A DNA stretch of 64,000 bases from Clostridium sp. AM49-4BH (GCF_003478335.1 NZ_QUFB01000005.1:40621-104620), one strand, 5' to 3'. Positions 32,093-41,993 are shown, counted from the first letter of the stretch. Notes: a model not told the origin generated them from the sequence alone. Numbers and translations: made by a program.

Positions 32093-32425
32093 ATGGCGGA
32101 TAAAGTTCATTGTATAAGGAAAACACTAAGACTTATGCCACAGGAAGCGAAGGTACTTTCTGATAAGGCAAAGGCAAATGGAATGAATGAAGCCGAATAT
32201 ATCAGGCTTCTAATCAGTCAGAAACCAAATGATTATCCGGAAGTAAGGAAACTTTTTAAAGAGCTTATCAATGAGATAAACCGAATCGGCATTAACATCA
32301 ATCAGATTGTATTTAACAGCAATGCACAGCTGTATTCCAAGAAAGATAAGGAACAGCTTGTGGCATATATGAAAAAGCTGAATCAGTCTGTCAGCGAGGC
32401 GGTGGTAAAGATTGGCAATCAGTAA
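32093..32425 (+). CDS. mobC: MobC-like relaxosome accessory protein
   Basis: 110 residues. An N-terminal ribbon-helix-helix (IRKTLRLMPQEAKVLSDKAK, then MNEAEYIRLLISQKP) and the helical NEINRIGININQIVFN motif are typical of MobC/RHH auxiliary proteins, which bind oriT and help open the nick region. It overlaps the relaxase start by 14 bases. Family assignment is strong. Confidence 0.85.
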   Translation: MADKVHCIRKTLRLMPQEAKVLSDKAKANGMNEAEYIRLLISQKPNDYPEVRKLFKELINEINRIGININQIVFNSNAQLYSKKDKEQLVAYMKKLNQSVSEAVVKIGNQ

Positions 32426-33854
32426 GATACTTCACATGAAGGACAGCGGGAATTCTTTTCATGCAAGGCATTTGAAACGGGCACTGGATTATGTGATGAA
32501 TCCTGAGAAAACGCAGAGAGGAAGACTTGTGGGAGCTGTTAACTGTCAGGCAGATATGGCTTTTGAACAGATGATGGATACAAAGAAGCAGTTTGGAAAA
32601 ACAGACAAGCGACAGGGGTATCACATCATTCTTTCCTTCAAAGAGGATGAGGTGGAACCGGACAGGGCTTTTGAGATAACACAGAAGTTTGTAGCAGAAT
32701 ATCTTGGCGATGCCTATGAAGCGGTATTTGTGGTTCATGATAATACAGACCATGTTCATTCACACATTGTATTTAACAGTGTAAGCTTTGTGGATGGGAA
32801 AAAGTATCGCTACGAGAAAGGTGACTGGGCAAAGTATATCCAGCCGATTACCAATAAGCTGTGTCAGGAGTATGGTCTTTCCATTATAGATGTGGAGGAT
32901 GGCAGCAAAGAGAAACAGCACGAGAATTATAAGGATTGGAGCGAATATCGTGAAGGCAGCTTTGTGTGGGCAGATATGATAAAAAGAGATTTGGATGCCT
33001 GCATTTTACAGGCAAATGATTTCAGAGGATTTCTGGAACTGCTGTCGGAAAAAGGATATGAGGTCAAGCAGGGAAAGTATCTGGCAGTCAGACCACAGGG
33101 GATGACAAGATTCAGAAGATGTAAGACTCTTGGCGAGAATTATTCACAGGAAGCTATTGTGGAGCGTATTGCTAAGGAAGATTTATCTTTTTACCAGTCA
33201 CAGAATGAGGAAAAACAGGCAGCGATAGTAAAGTGCTATGTCAAAAGATACCGCAGGGCGAAGATGTCAGGCTTGCAGAAAAGATATTATGCAAAGCTTT
33301 ATCGGATTGGAAAGCTGAAAAAGAAGCCATACAGTCAGGTATGGAAGTATAGGGATGATATCCGAAAGATGCATAAGCTGCAGGAGCAGTATCTATTTTT
33401 GGTAAGGCATAAGATTGAGAGTGCGGAAGAACTTGTTTCGGTACTTGATAATCTGACGGATAAGAAGAAAGAAGCATCAAAGGAAAAGAGTAAGACCTAT
33501 AAGGCTAAGGAAAGATTCAAAGATATTTTTGACAAGGCTGAACAGATCCGGGAGCTTGATGATGCGGAATCGTGTTATCAGAGTGGGGATACCTTCTTTG
33601 AAGATGAGCACAATGCATGGGAAAGGCTTAACACTGAACTTTTAGCACAGGGATACAGTGTGGAAGAGGTCGAGAGTCTTAGAAAGAAATATGAGAGCAA
33701 GTATGCACAGGACTGTAAGGCAGAACGGGCGGTATCAAAGGAACTTAGCCTTGGAAAATCAATATGGAAGGAACTTACTGTATCAGCTTCGGCAGAAGAG
33801 AAGCAGTATGACAAAGAAACAATAAGAGACAGAAAAGAACAGCCGATACGTTAG
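32412..33854 (+). CDS. Relaxase, MOBP/VirD2-like
   Basis: 480 residues from a TTG at 32412, translationally coupled to mobC. The nuclease domain has MAISKILHMKDSGNSFHARH, motif QGYHIILSF and the His triad HDNTDHVHSHIVFNSVSF (HxDxxxxHxH). The likely nicking residue is a Tyr in the first 100 residues (YVMNPEKTQ). The C-terminal 200 residues are Lys-rich helices. It nicks oriT and pilots the strand through the channel. A terminator overlaps its stop. Confidence 0.9.
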   Translation: MAISKILHMKDSGNSFHARHLKRALDYVMNPEKTQRGRLVGAVNCQADMAFEQMMDTKKQFGKTDKRQGYHIILSFKEDEVEPDRAFEITQKFVAEYLGDAYEAVFVVHDNTDHVHSHIVFNSVSFVDGKKYRYEKGDWAKYIQPITNKLCQEYGLSIIDVEDGSKEKQHENYKDWSEYREGSFVWADMIKRDLDACILQANDFRGFLELLSEKGYEVKQGKYLAVRPQGMTRFRRCKTLGENYSQEAIVERIAKEDLSFYQSQNEEKQAAIVKCYVKRYRRAKMSGLQKRYYAKLYRIGKLKKKPYSQVWKYRDDIRKMHKLQEQYLFLVRHKIESAEELVSVLDNLTDKKKEASKEKSKTYKAKERFKDIFDKAEQIRELDDAESCYQSGDTFFEDEHNAWERLNTELLAQGYSVEEVESLRKKYESKYAQDCKAERAVSKELSLGKSIWKELTVSASAEEKQYDKETIRDRKEQPIR

Positions 33855-33865
33855 GCTGTTTTTTT
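33838..33865 (+). terminator. Terminator at the end of the relaxase gene
   Basis: AACAGCC / GGCTGTT stem with loop GATACGTTA and T7, covering the relaxase stop codon. Confidence 0.78.
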
Positions 33866-33883
33866 AGTGGTTAGGAGGCATAT

Positions 33884-35068
33884 ATGGAAGAAAAAAGAGA
33901 GCCATTAAGTGAAATGGCGATTGAGAGAAAGATACAGATTCTTCGTAATAAGCATATGGACAGTGAGGTCATTGCTCTTGTCAAAAGCGATTATGAATAT
34001 GGACTGACTGATGATGAAATCGGTCTGTATCTTAACAAAAGTTATGACATTGAACAGATGAAGGTGTTATCAAAATGCCTGCATAAGGGTGTATCAGAAG
34101 AGTTGTTAACGCTGCTGAAAGATAGCAGGATGGCAGCACCTAAGATGCAGACAGCATTGGATTACTATGAAAAAGGTGTGCCGATTGATGCAATCAGAGA
34201 GGTAGTCCAAAAAGATGATACAGCAGTAAATATGCGCAGGATGTTTGATGTGGTATTAGAAAAGCTTAATAAAGCCAAAGAGCAGATGCCACAGGATTTA
34301 GAGTATGTGAAAAGTCTTGTAGCTCAGATGGATGAAGTGGTTGAAAAGATCAATCACCAGAATGAAAGGTATGATGCCTTGAATAAGAAGCTTTCTGAAA
34401 TAGAAACTTCCAAAGATGATGAGGAAGTCAGGGAGCGTCTGGTCAAGGAGAACCAGGATAAGGATGCTCTTATCAACAGTCAGCAGAATGAACTGAATAA
34501 GGCAAGCAGTACGATTGCAAGACTCAGGGATGATATTGAGAAAAAGGATAAGGAGATGAAGCGTATGGGAGACAGAATAGAGTCATTGGAAGATAAGATC
34601 ATAAGTGTTGCCACAGAGAATAAAAAAGAAGCAGAAAGTAAGGCAGAGCCGCAGGAAAGCCAGTCCGTATCACAGGCAGATAAAAAGATGGTTGATACAG
34701 TTGCAGTTCCTCAGAATATGCAGGCTGTGGCAAACGGGATTCCGGTCTATTATCAGATTCCGGTAGTTGATGGTACTGGAAATGTGGTGCAGAGACTTCC
34801 GATTGAGAGAAGTGTGAGAAAGAGCAGCAACAGCGGAGTGGTGAGCCTTTTTGCAAGACTGTCATTTAAGAAAAAGTCAAGGGCAGACATTGTAAAGCTG
34901 GTTGCATCGGGAGACCTTGTTCCGGCGCAGCTTGTGCAGATTAAGAGTGCAATAGAAAAGGGACTTACTGAGTCACAGCTTGTAGAGCTTATAAACAACA
35001 ACATTTCAGCGGAAAAGATGAAGGAGATCATTGAGATTGCTGTGCTTGAAAACAGCATGGCAGATTAG
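33884..35068 (+). CDS. Coiled-coil ICE protein of unknown function (394 aa)
   Basis: Starts after TTAGGAGG. The N-terminal 150 residues are helical repeats, the middle (about 150-245) is a long coiled coil with alternating Lys/Glu, then a Gln/Ser-rich linker. The C-terminal helical domain contains KKKSRADIVKLVASGDLVPA. It resembles helical proteins found between relaxase and coupling protein genes in related ICEs. It might tether the relaxosome. That role is inference from position. Confidence 0.7.
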   Translation: MEEKREPLSEMAIERKIQILRNKHMDSEVIALVKSDYEYGLTDDEIGLYLNKSYDIEQMKVLSKCLHKGVSEELLTLLKDSRMAAPKMQTALDYYEKGVPIDAIREVVQKDDTAVNMRRMFDVVLEKLNKAKEQMPQDLEYVKSLVAQMDEVVEKINHQNERYDALNKKLSEIETSKDDEEVRERLVKENQDKDALINSQQNELNKASSTIARLRDDIEKKDKEMKRMGDRIESLEDKIISVATENKKEAESKAEPQESQSVSQADKKMVDTVAVPQNMQAVANGIPVYYQIPVVDGTGNVVQRLPIERSVRKSSNSGVVSLFARLSFKKKSRADIVKLVASGDLVPAQLVQIKSAIEKGLTESQLVELINNNISAEKMKEIIEIAVLENSMAD

Positions 35069-35077
35069 GAGGAACTT

Positions 35078-35482
35078 ATGAATTTAGCAGTAGTAAATGA
35101 AGCAGTAACAGAGATGAATGGTGTGGAGCATCAATTTACAGAGGAAGAGAAAAACTTTGTTGTCCAGTTCGCATTCAGAAGCGGCAGCAAGGAAGACACG
35201 ATTTCTCTTATTGAAGCTTTGGCACATTCAGCGGATAAGGCTGAGTCGGACGAGATTATGGTCACATACAGGTCTAAATATGATATGAAGCCTGCATGGG
35301 TGGAACAGGTGGAAAACCTGCTTGTGGCACTTGAAATGTATCGTATCGAGGAGGAGAAAGCAATCAATCATCTGGCAGATATTTTGACTGCTTATGGTAT
35401 TGATGTATCAGCCGAGGAAATCCGTACTACAGAGACAGAAACACTTAAAACAACAGTCAGAGAGAAAGTGGAGGTGCGATAA
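35078..35482 (+). CDS. Hypothetical ICE protein (134 aa)
   Basis: ATG 35078 follows TTAGGAGG. A soluble acidic helical protein that overlaps the next gene's start by one base (TAATGG), so it is co-expressed with pcfB. No recognised motif, signal or membrane segment. Similar genes precede pcfB/pcfC in Lachnospiraceae ICEs. Confidence 0.65.
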   Translation: MNLAVVNEAVTEMNGVEHQFTEEEKNFVVQFAFRSGSKEDTISLIEALAHSADKAESDEIMVTYRSKYDMKPAWVEQVENLLVALEMYRIEEEKAINHLADILTAYGIDVSAEEIRTTETETLKTTVREKVEVR

Positions 35483-36600
35483 TGGCAGAAGAGATTCAGG
35501 AAGCGGTGCAGATCATCCGTGTAGCTTATGATGGCATTGAGATTGCCATGAAGGTAGGAAGCGGCGGCATTGCTGCCATGCAGAAGGCAATAGATTTCTT
35601 AAAAGGGATGCTTGATTATGAAAAGTCACTTGGCAAGACATCCATGAGAAAGCTGATCTTAAAAGGTGGCGATTTACAGGTGTTGCAGTTTAATACCGAA
35701 GATATGAAAAAGGTTGAAAAGATGGCAAAGAAGTATGGAATCCTGTATTCGGTACTTCCAGACTGTAACAGGAAAGATGGACTGAGTGAGGTTATCTTCC
35801 ATACTGAGGCAGTTCCCCGTGTGAATATGATGATACAGAAGCTCAAGTTTGGTAAGATTGCCACATTTGACGATTATCTGAAGAATGGAGATGAAAAATC
35901 CCTTGGCAAGCTGATGGATTTTTTGAAGAAACAGCAGGGAAACGAGAAAAGCCACACGATAGAAGGGGATAGGGTTAATACCGCTATTGACGGACTGATC
36001 GAAAAGGTCGGAATGTTTGCAATGGAAAAGAAAGCTATCAGTGTGGATCAGGTCAAGGAGAATTTCAGTATCAATGGTGAGCAGGCTGAAAGTGTTATCA
36101 AACAGCTTGAGACAATCGGTGTGCTTGGCAGCAAGAATGAGGATGGCACCCATACAGTCATGATGGACAAGGATGCATTTATCAACCGTGTCAGAGGCTA
36201 TCAGGACCTTGCTGAGAGAATGAGGGCAGTTGCAGCATCAAAAAATGCGAACCTGTCAGATGTGACAATCAGCAAGAAGCTGATTATCGAAGAAAATGAC
36301 CATGCTGTTAAGACCAGAGTTCCCGGCACATGGGGAGAAGAGGCAAGATATGTATGGCTCCGTAAGGAAAACATCATGGAGATTCATGGTGGAAAGACAA
36401 TGCTTACCTTCCTTGATTCAACCAAGGATTATAAGCTCTACGATGAGCAGAATCGTGTGGTGACAACCCAGAAAGGAACCGAGCTTTATACTCACTACGA
36501 CAAGGTGGAGTCATCTGTCAGGGAGCGTTACGAGAAAGTGCAGAAGCAGCAGAAAAAGACCACACAGAAGAAAACTGTTACCACAAAGAAAGCGAGGTAG
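35482..36600 (+). CDS. PcfB/DUF3801 conjugation protein
   Basis: 372 residues. The N-terminal DUF3801/PcfB domain (about 15-135: GSGGIAAMQKAIDFLKGMLD, then VLPDCNRKDGLSEVIFHTEA) is followed by a winged-helix-like region and a Lys/Thr/Gln-rich tail. PcfB works with coupling protein PcfC in pCF10-type conjugation, helping to recruit the relaxosome. Its gene is seven bases before pcfC/virD4, as in that system. Confidence 0.82.
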   Translation: MAEEIQEAVQIIRVAYDGIEIAMKVGSGGIAAMQKAIDFLKGMLDYEKSLGKTSMRKLILKGGDLQVLQFNTEDMKKVEKMAKKYGILYSVLPDCNRKDGLSEVIFHTEAVPRVNMMIQKLKFGKIATFDDYLKNGDEKSLGKLMDFLKKQQGNEKSHTIEGDRVNTAIDGLIEKVGMFAMEKKAISVDQVKENFSINGEQAESVIKQLETIGVLGSKNEDGTHTVMMDKDAFINRVRGYQDLAERMRAVAASKNANLSDVTISKKLIIEENDHAVKTRVPGTWGEEARYVWLRKENIMEIHGGKTMLTFLDSTKDYKLYDEQNRVVTTQKGTELYTHYDKVESSVRERYEKVQKQQKKTTQKKTVTTKKAR

Positions 36601-36606
36601 CAGCCT

Positions 36607-38802
36607 ATGCAGACAACAAAGAAAATGCCGTCACTGATATTCATCCTTGTGGGTGCAGTGTTAGCAGGGTATCTTGGTTATCTGATAAATGGTGCGTGGA
36701 CGGAAGGGATTGCCTTTAATGAATTTATGGACAGATTCAATGAGGTATGTGCTGTTCCTTTTGCCAATTATTACAATTCCAATACAGTAAAAGCAGTAGC
36801 CATTGCATTAGGTATCTATGCGATGGCTATTGTCATGTATTACACCAGTCAGAGAAACTATATGCCTGGCAAAGAATTTGGTACGGCAAGATTTGAAAAT
36901 CCGAAGCAGGTCAACAAGATACTTGCAGATAAGGATGAAAATTTCAACCGGATACTCAGCCAGAATGTGAAGATGTCGCTGGATTTCAGGAGACTCAAGC
37001 TCAATGGAAATATCCTTATCTGTGGTGGTTCCGGAGCAGGAAAAACATTTTATGAAGTAAAGCCGAATCTGATGCAGATGCCGCATAACTGTTCCTTTAT
37101 CTGTACCGATCCAAAGGGAGAAATCCTTAGAAGCTGCGGGCAGATGTTAAAAAATAACGGATATAACCTGAAAGTCATTAATCTGTTAGAGATGGATAAA
37201 TCAGACTGTTACAATCCATTTTCCTATATCAGAGAGGAAACAGATGTGGTCAAGCTGATTACAAACCTTATCAGCAATACGACACCAAAGGGAGCGACAC
37301 CAAGTGATCCGTTCTGGGAAAAAGCGGAAGGATTGTTCTTACAGGCTATCTTTTATTATGTGTGGCTGGAGGTACAGCCGGCAAAGAGAAACTTTGAGAC
37401 AGTACTTAAACTTCTTGGAGAGGCAGAGGTTACAGAGCAGGGGAAGGCATCAAAGCTGGATGTGCGTATGAAGTTTTTAGAGGAAAGTTCCCCACTCGGA
37501 GCCAATCATCCGGCAGTCAAGCAGTACAACAAATGTATGAGAGGTGCAGGAGATACCGTCCGTTCCATTATCATCAGTGCCAACTCAAGACTTGCATTTC
37601 TTGAAAATAAGCAGGTTTTACGATTACTCTCCAAAGATGAGCTTAATCTGTCCGATATCGGTATTGGTGTAAACGGAGATGGGGAGACAAAGACAGCACT
37701 CTTTTGTGTAATCCCGGATAGTGACAAATCCTATAACTTTATTATCGGTATGTTATACACGCAGATATTTCAGGAATTGTACTATCAGGCAGACTTTAAT
37801 TGTGGTGGAAGGCTGCCAATCCATGTGACATTTATGTTAGATGAATTTGCGAATGTCGCATTGCCAGATGACTTCTGTTCACTGTTATCGACAATGCGAA
37901 GCCGTGAGATTTCAAGTATTATCATTATTCAGAACTTTGCCCAGTTAAAAGCACTTTTTAAAGATACCTGGGAGACAATTCCCGGCAACTGCGATACGTT
38001 CATCTATCTCGGTGGAAACGAGCAGAGTACGCATAAGTATGTGTCAGAGCTGCTTGGAAAAGGTACGATTGATAAGAAGTCAAGTGGAGAAACAAAGGGC
38101 AGACAGGGAAGCTCTTCAAGAAACTATGATGTATTAGGCAGAGAATTGTTTACACCCGATGAAGTCAGAAAGCTGGATAATAAGAAATGTATTATCTTTA
38201 TCCGTGGTTTTGATCCTATCATGGACAATAAGTTCATACCGTTCAATCATTCGATGTTTAACCAGACAGCAGATGGCAAGGGAGAGCCTTATGTTCATCA
38301 GATAAGAGGAGCAGATAATCTTATCGGTCCGCCATTTGAGATTCTTTCAGACAAGGCAGTTAAGTATTATGAAAAGCTGAGGGATAAGGGCGAGAATGTG
38401 TATATAGATTCTCTTACCTATGAGCAGTTTATGATGCTTGGTGATGCGGAGTTAAGCAGAAGATTCTCCATGCAGGATGAGGCAGAGCAGAAAGCAAAGA
38501 TTGACAGGGAGCAGGCAAATGAGCTTGAGTATGTCGATGAGTCACAGAAGTCTGATACTACAGAATGTGCTAACTCTTCTAATGGAAGTGCTGGTACTAA
38601 GCCTGTAAGGAATCCTGAGAGGGAAAAGCCTAAGTGGGAGGATACAATCACAAACCGAATGCTGCACTGGTCATATACACCGGAGCAGAAAGAGGAAGTG
38701 AAGAAGGCACTTGCGGCAGGAGTTCCGAAGGCAACGATTCTTACTTACTTTTATCCGGAGGTTACTGTGGAGAAGATGAGTTCATATCGAAAGAAGCAGT
38801 AA
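36607..38802 (+). CDS. VirD4/TraG/PcfC type IV coupling protein
   Basis: 731 residues. Two N-terminal membrane helices (about 8-27 and 60-80) precede the AAA+ domain: Walker A CGGSGAGKTFYEVK (about 138-151), Walker B FMLDEFANVALPDD, and VirD4 signature DPKGEI. The C-terminal part is acidic, then basic. The ATPase brings the relaxase-DNA to the secretion channel. The gene is intact, unlike virB4 downstream. Confidence 0.93.
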   Translation: MQTTKKMPSLIFILVGAVLAGYLGYLINGAWTEGIAFNEFMDRFNEVCAVPFANYYNSNTVKAVAIALGIYAMAIVMYYTSQRNYMPGKEFGTARFENPKQVNKILADKDENFNRILSQNVKMSLDFRRLKLNGNILICGGSGAGKTFYEVKPNLMQMPHNCSFICTDPKGEILRSCGQMLKNNGYNLKVINLLEMDKSDCYNPFSYIREETDVVKLITNLISNTTPKGATPSDPFWEKAEGLFLQAIFYYVWLEVQPAKRNFETVLKLLGEAEVTEQGKASKLDVRMKFLEESSPLGANHPAVKQYNKCMRGAGDTVRSIIISANSRLAFLENKQVLRLLSKDELNLSDIGIGVNGDGETKTALFCVIPDSDKSYNFIIGMLYTQIFQELYYQADFNCGGRLPIHVTFMLDEFANVALPDDFCSLLSTMRSREISSIIIIQNFAQLKALFKDTWETIPGNCDTFIYLGGNEQSTHKYVSELLGKGTIDKKSSGETKGRQGSSSRNYDVLGRELFTPDEVRKLDNKKCIIFIRGFDPIMDNKFIPFNHSMFNQTADGKGEPYVHQIRGADNLIGPPFEILSDKAVKYYEKLRDKGENVYIDSLTYEQFMMLGDAELSRRFSMQDEAEQKAKIDREQANELEYVDESQKSDTTECANSSNGSAGTKPVRNPEREKPKWEDTITNRMLHWSYTPEQKEEVKKALAAGVPKATILTYFYPEVTVEKMSSYRKKQ

Positions 38803-38837
38803 TGTTTTTAGATATATTACAGAGTATATGATATAAT

Positions 38838-38925
38838 TTGCTCACATGGTATGCTTCAGCTTATTGGACTACTAACATGTGAGCAGTTACAAAAGACAGA
38901 AATTATTTTATATTGGAGGTACAGG
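38838..38925 (+). promoter_or_regulatory. XRE gene control region with inverted repeat
   Basis: TATAAT at about 38832 is followed by TGCTCACATG ... CATGTGAGCA, a 10-bp perfect inverted pair separated by 27 bases, just upstream of the XRE gene. This suits an autoregulatory operator. Confidence 0.45.
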
Positions 38926-39465
38926 ATGAATACGGAAAAGACTTTTGCAGATAGATTAAAAGAGTTGCGTAATATACGAAACTATACACAGGAAGAGCTG
39001 GGTAAGATAACAAATATATCTGTTCAGAGTATACGACGTTATGAACAAGGTAGACTCAATGAAGAGCCAAGTGCGTATAATCTTTTACAACTAGCAAAGG
39101 CACTAGATGTAACACCTGAATACTTATTGATAGGAGATAATAATATGACAAGTTACACGGAGGCAATTAAGAGAGAATTGAAGCAACTTAATGACTATGG
39201 ACAAATATCTGAAATTAAAGAAACCGAGTTGAATTCCACGATTTTATCACATCTTGAGATGAGTAATGATTTAGTAGATGCTGTAAAGACGGATTGGAAT
39301 GAAAAAGGCATATTTAAGAGGATAGAGAAAGAGGAAGATAAACAGATTGTGGTAGACAGTTATTGTACAAGACCTTATGTACAGGATGTCATATTACGAT
39401 ATTGCCAGAATAGATCTATATTTAAGACAAAGTTTGCAATAATTGATGGAATGCTTTTAGAATAA
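38926..39465 (+). CDS. XRE-family transcriptional regulator
   Basis: Start ATG 38926 after GGAGGTACAGG. 179 residues. N-terminal HTH (TQEELGKITNISVQSIRRYE, residues about 19-60) ends in the LLIGDNNMTSYTEAI linker common to clostridial SinR-like regulators. The C-terminal part is a helical sensing or oligomerisation domain. It sits between the coupling protein and channel genes with its own promoter and terminator, so it may control transfer genes. Confidence 0.8.
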   Translation: MNTEKTFADRLKELRNIRNYTQEELGKITNISVQSIRRYEQGRLNEEPSAYNLLQLAKALDVTPEYLLIGDNNMTSYTEAIKRELKQLNDYGQISEIKETELNSTILSHLEMSNDLVDAVKTDWNEKGIFKRIEKEEDKQIVVDSYCTRPYVQDVILRYCQNRSIFKTKFAIIDGMLLE

Positions 39466-39485
39466 AGCAAATTTGAGAGTAAATT

Positions 39486-39519
39486 AGCACTTTAGCCATA
39501 TGGTTAAGGTGCTTTTTTT
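39486..39519 (+). terminator. Terminator of the XRE gene
   Basis: AGCACTTTAGCC / GGTTAAGGTGCT with loop ATAT followed by T7. Confidence 0.85.
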
Positions 39520-39623
39520 CATACCTTGAAAGGAGATGGTCACAGCAAAAACGCATCGGGGAAAGCCCGATTAACCAGTACAACAGGCATTGCCTGATTA
39601 TCATAGAGTAACTATCAACAGGA

Positions 39624-39696
39624 CAGAAAGGAATGCATATATTCCGTTCGGAAAGCTAGCCGGATTGGAATATGTGTATTCCTTTCTGGCTTTTTC
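39624..39696 (+). promoter_or_regulatory. Stem-loop leader upstream of the pilin-like gene
   Basis: CAGAAAGGAATGCATATATTCC pairs with GGAATATGTGTATTCC-TTTCTG and is followed by GGCTTTTTCC. About 90 bases before the pilin start. It could be an attenuator or mRNA stabiliser for the channel operon. Confidence 0.6.
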
Positions 39697-39788
39697 CGCT
39701 TCTGTCACTTCAAAAAAGGAGATTAAACAACATGAGAAAAGAACAGGTTATTTCAACAACAAACAACAATCAGATGGAGGAGAAAGGC

Positions 39789-40112
39789 ATGAAGAGTAGA
39801 TTCATTCACTTAAAAAAGAGATTCGTTCCGGCAGTATCCGGAGCACTTATGGGAGTAATGCTTATGAGCACTACTTGTTTTGCAGCAGGTACAGGTACTT
39901 CCGCAGTAACACAGCCACTTGAGAACTTAAAGACACTTATTATTGCAGTCATTGGTGCTGTTGGTGTCATTATTCTTGCAAAGAATGTCATGGAGTTCGC
40001 ACAAGCATATCAGCAGCAGGATTCATCTACCATGAACTCCGCTCTGAAAGGGATTGTGGCAGGTGTCATGATGGCTGGTATTTCAACAGTTCTGACATTC
40101 TTAGGCTTCTAA
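39789..40112 (+). CDS. Maff2-like membrane protein, VirB2 pilin analogue
   Basis: ATG 39789 after GGAGG. 107 residues: signal-like start MKSRFIHLKKRFVPAVSGAL with a probable cleavage after CFAAG, then two helices (LKTLIIAVIGAVGVIILAKN and the GIVAGVMMAGISTVLTFLGF end). This small two-helix protein before VirB6 is the Maff2 family of ICEs and matches VirB2/TrbC pilins in size and topology. Confidence 0.8.
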   Translation: MKSRFIHLKKRFVPAVSGALMGVMLMSTTCFAAGTGTSAVTQPLENLKTLIIAVIGAVGVIILAKNVMEFAQAYQQQDSSTMNSALKGIVAGVMMAGISTVLTFLGF

Positions 40113-40166
40113 GATTGGGGAAATGTATTTCCCCTTTTAGTAAAAGGAAAGAGGTGAATAACAAGT

Positions 40167-41009
40167 ATGGATATTTTTAAGCTTGGAGACAAGATCCTTG
40201 CACTTCTTGAGGCGGTGTTTGGGTTTTGGAACAATCAGATATCCCTGGTCTTTGCAATGCTTGGACAGTCACCGGTCAGTTTCAAGGGCGGAGGTCCCTG
40301 GGCAGTCATTGAGGGTATTGAGCCGGTCTTTGTAGCGGTCGGCTCTTCCCTTGTTGTGCTGTTCTTTGTTATCGGTTTCTGCTCGGAAAGCATAGACGTA
40401 AAAGATGAGATGAGGTTTGAATCAATCCTGCGTATGCTTATCCGACTGGGACTTGCAGAATGGTTTGTTGCAAATAATGTCACGATTATGAAAGCATTTT
40501 TTACTTCCATAGGAAATCTGGTGGGACTTATATCTGCCGGGACAACGATGCAGCTTGCCATTGACAGTACACAGGCAGACATCATTAAGGGACTCGGATT
40601 TGGTGAAAGTCTGGTAATGCTGATACTTACAGCTTTGCTTGCAATCATCATTATTATCTGTGGATTTTTTATCATCTACACAGTGTATTTCAGGTTCTTA
40701 AAGATTCTGATTATTGTGCCGCTTGGTGCGATTGCCTGCTCCACGATGGCAGGAAACAGAATGGTCAGTCATACAATGGCTACCTACTGTAAATATTTCT
40801 TGTCATGTGTGTTTGAGGCAGTAACGATGGCACTTGCGATTGTGGTATGTAATGCATTTATCAATGCAGGACTTCCGGCATTTACAGGAAGTTATGCTGA
40901 CTGGGCACAGACACTTATATATCTGTGTGAAATGACATTTACGATAGCAATGACTGTTGGAAGCGTGAAGGGTGCACAGACACTTACAAGCAAGGCATTT
41001 GGATTATAG
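40167..41009 (+). CDS. VirB6/TrbL-like conjugal channel membrane protein
   Basis: 280 residues with six or so hydrophobic helices (about 56-75, 97-120, 137-155, 157-180, 210-230, 248-270) and the GGGPWAVIEGIEPVFVAVGS start of CagC/VirB6-type ICE proteins. It forms the inner-membrane core of the mating channel with VirB3/PrgI and VirB4, whose genes follow. Intact. Confidence 0.85.
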   Translation: MDIFKLGDKILALLEAVFGFWNNQISLVFAMLGQSPVSFKGGGPWAVIEGIEPVFVAVGSSLVVLFFVIGFCSESIDVKDEMRFESILRMLIRLGLAEWFVANNVTIMKAFFTSIGNLVGLISAGTTMQLAIDSTQADIIKGLGFGESLVMLILTALLAIIIIICGFFIIYTVYFRFLKILIIVPLGAIACSTMAGNRMVSHTMATYCKYFLSCVFEAVTMALAIVVCNAFINAGLPAFTGSYADWAQTLIYLCEMTFTIAMTVGSVKGAQTLTSKAFGL

Positions 41010-41021
41010 AAGGAGGTAGAA

Positions 41022-41432
41022 ATGGATAATGAAAAGAAACAGGTTACTTATAATTCAAGTATAACCGGAGAAACGCAGGTGACATTTGATATCCAGCAGT
41101 ATATGAATAACAGGGCAATGTTTATCGGTCTTATGTGTAATGAAGATGGATATGAGGAGCCTTTTGGGGATGTGACTGTGAATTTGTCGGTTGCAGCACC
41201 AAATTACTGCGGATATCTGAATGTGAATGACATGCCGGATATTGAAAAGTTTATTACAGATAACGACCTTGGAGAGTTTACTGGATTCACGCAAAGGAGC
41301 GGGTTCTGTGAATATCCTCTTTATCTGTTCAATGTAGACAAGCTTAGGGAACTGTGTCCGGATGGAATGGATAAGTATGAGGCGAATATTGGAATGACAA
41401 GAAAGCCGGAGAAAAAGGATTTATCAAGATAG
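41022..41432 (+). CDS. DUF4313 family ICE protein
   Basis: 136 residues after AAGGAGGTAG. Recognised by EEPFGDVTVNLSVAAPNYCG and FTQRSGFCEYPLYLFN of DUF4313, a small soluble alpha/beta family found within conjugation operons. No catalytic motif known. It is inserted between virB6 and prgI genes with 12-base gaps. Confidence 0.75.
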   Translation: MDNEKKQVTYNSSITGETQVTFDIQQYMNNRAMFIGLMCNEDGYEEPFGDVTVNLSVAAPNYCGYLNVNDMPDIEKFITDNDLGEFTGFTQRSGFCEYPLYLFNVDKLRELCPDGMDKYEANIGMTRKPEKKDLSR

Positions 41433-41444
41433 GAGGAAGCGACA

Positions 41445-41957
41445 ATGGTAATCGAAGTAAACAAGGATATTGACCGCTATCAGGAATCGGTTGCGATGGG
41501 ACTTACTGCAAGGCAGCTTATATTTTCCATTGCAAGTGTAGTGGTTGGTGGCGGTATTGTCCTTCTTCTTTACAAATATATCGGTCTTACTGGTTCTGCT
41601 TATGTGGCAATTCCATGTGTGGCACCGATTGCTCTTGGCGGATTCTATTCCTTTAACGGGATGAATTTCTACGAGTATATGGGAAAGAAACTGCATTTTA
41701 TGTTTGGTAACAGGGCACTTACCTATGTATCAACAGAGGGAGAGCCTGCAATAAAGCAGTTAGAAGCAGAACAGAATGAACAGGTAAAGAAGAAAGGCAG
41801 AAAGGCTGAACCGGAGACTGTAACAGCTGATTCGGCTGTAAAGAAGCAGGAGGAGTTTGAAGCAATGAAGAAAAAGACGAGAAACATGCTGTTTGGACTT
41901 GTCGCAGTCATCGTGGCGGCAGTAGCAGGCATTGCAGTATATAAGGCAATGCATTAG
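41445..41957 (+). CDS. PrgI/VirB3-like channel protein
   Basis: 170 residues. EVNKDIDRYQESVAMGLTAR is the PrgI-family start, followed by two close helices (about 24-42, 49-66). The Lys/Glu-rich middle (EPAIKQLEAEQNEQVKKKGR) leads to a third, C-terminal helix (about 148-168), an extra membrane segment compared with shorter PrgI proteins. It acts with VirB4. Confidence 0.87.
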   Translation: MVIEVNKDIDRYQESVAMGLTARQLIFSIASVVVGGGIVLLLYKYIGLTGSAYVAIPCVAPIALGGFYSFNGMNFYEYMGKKLHFMFGNRALTYVSTEGEPAIKQLEAEQNEQVKKKGRKAEPETVTADSAVKKQEEFEAMKKKTRNMLFGLVAVIVAAVAGIAVYKAMH

Positions 41958-41993
41958 AAACGAATAGTATCTGACCGAAAGGTCGGGAACACA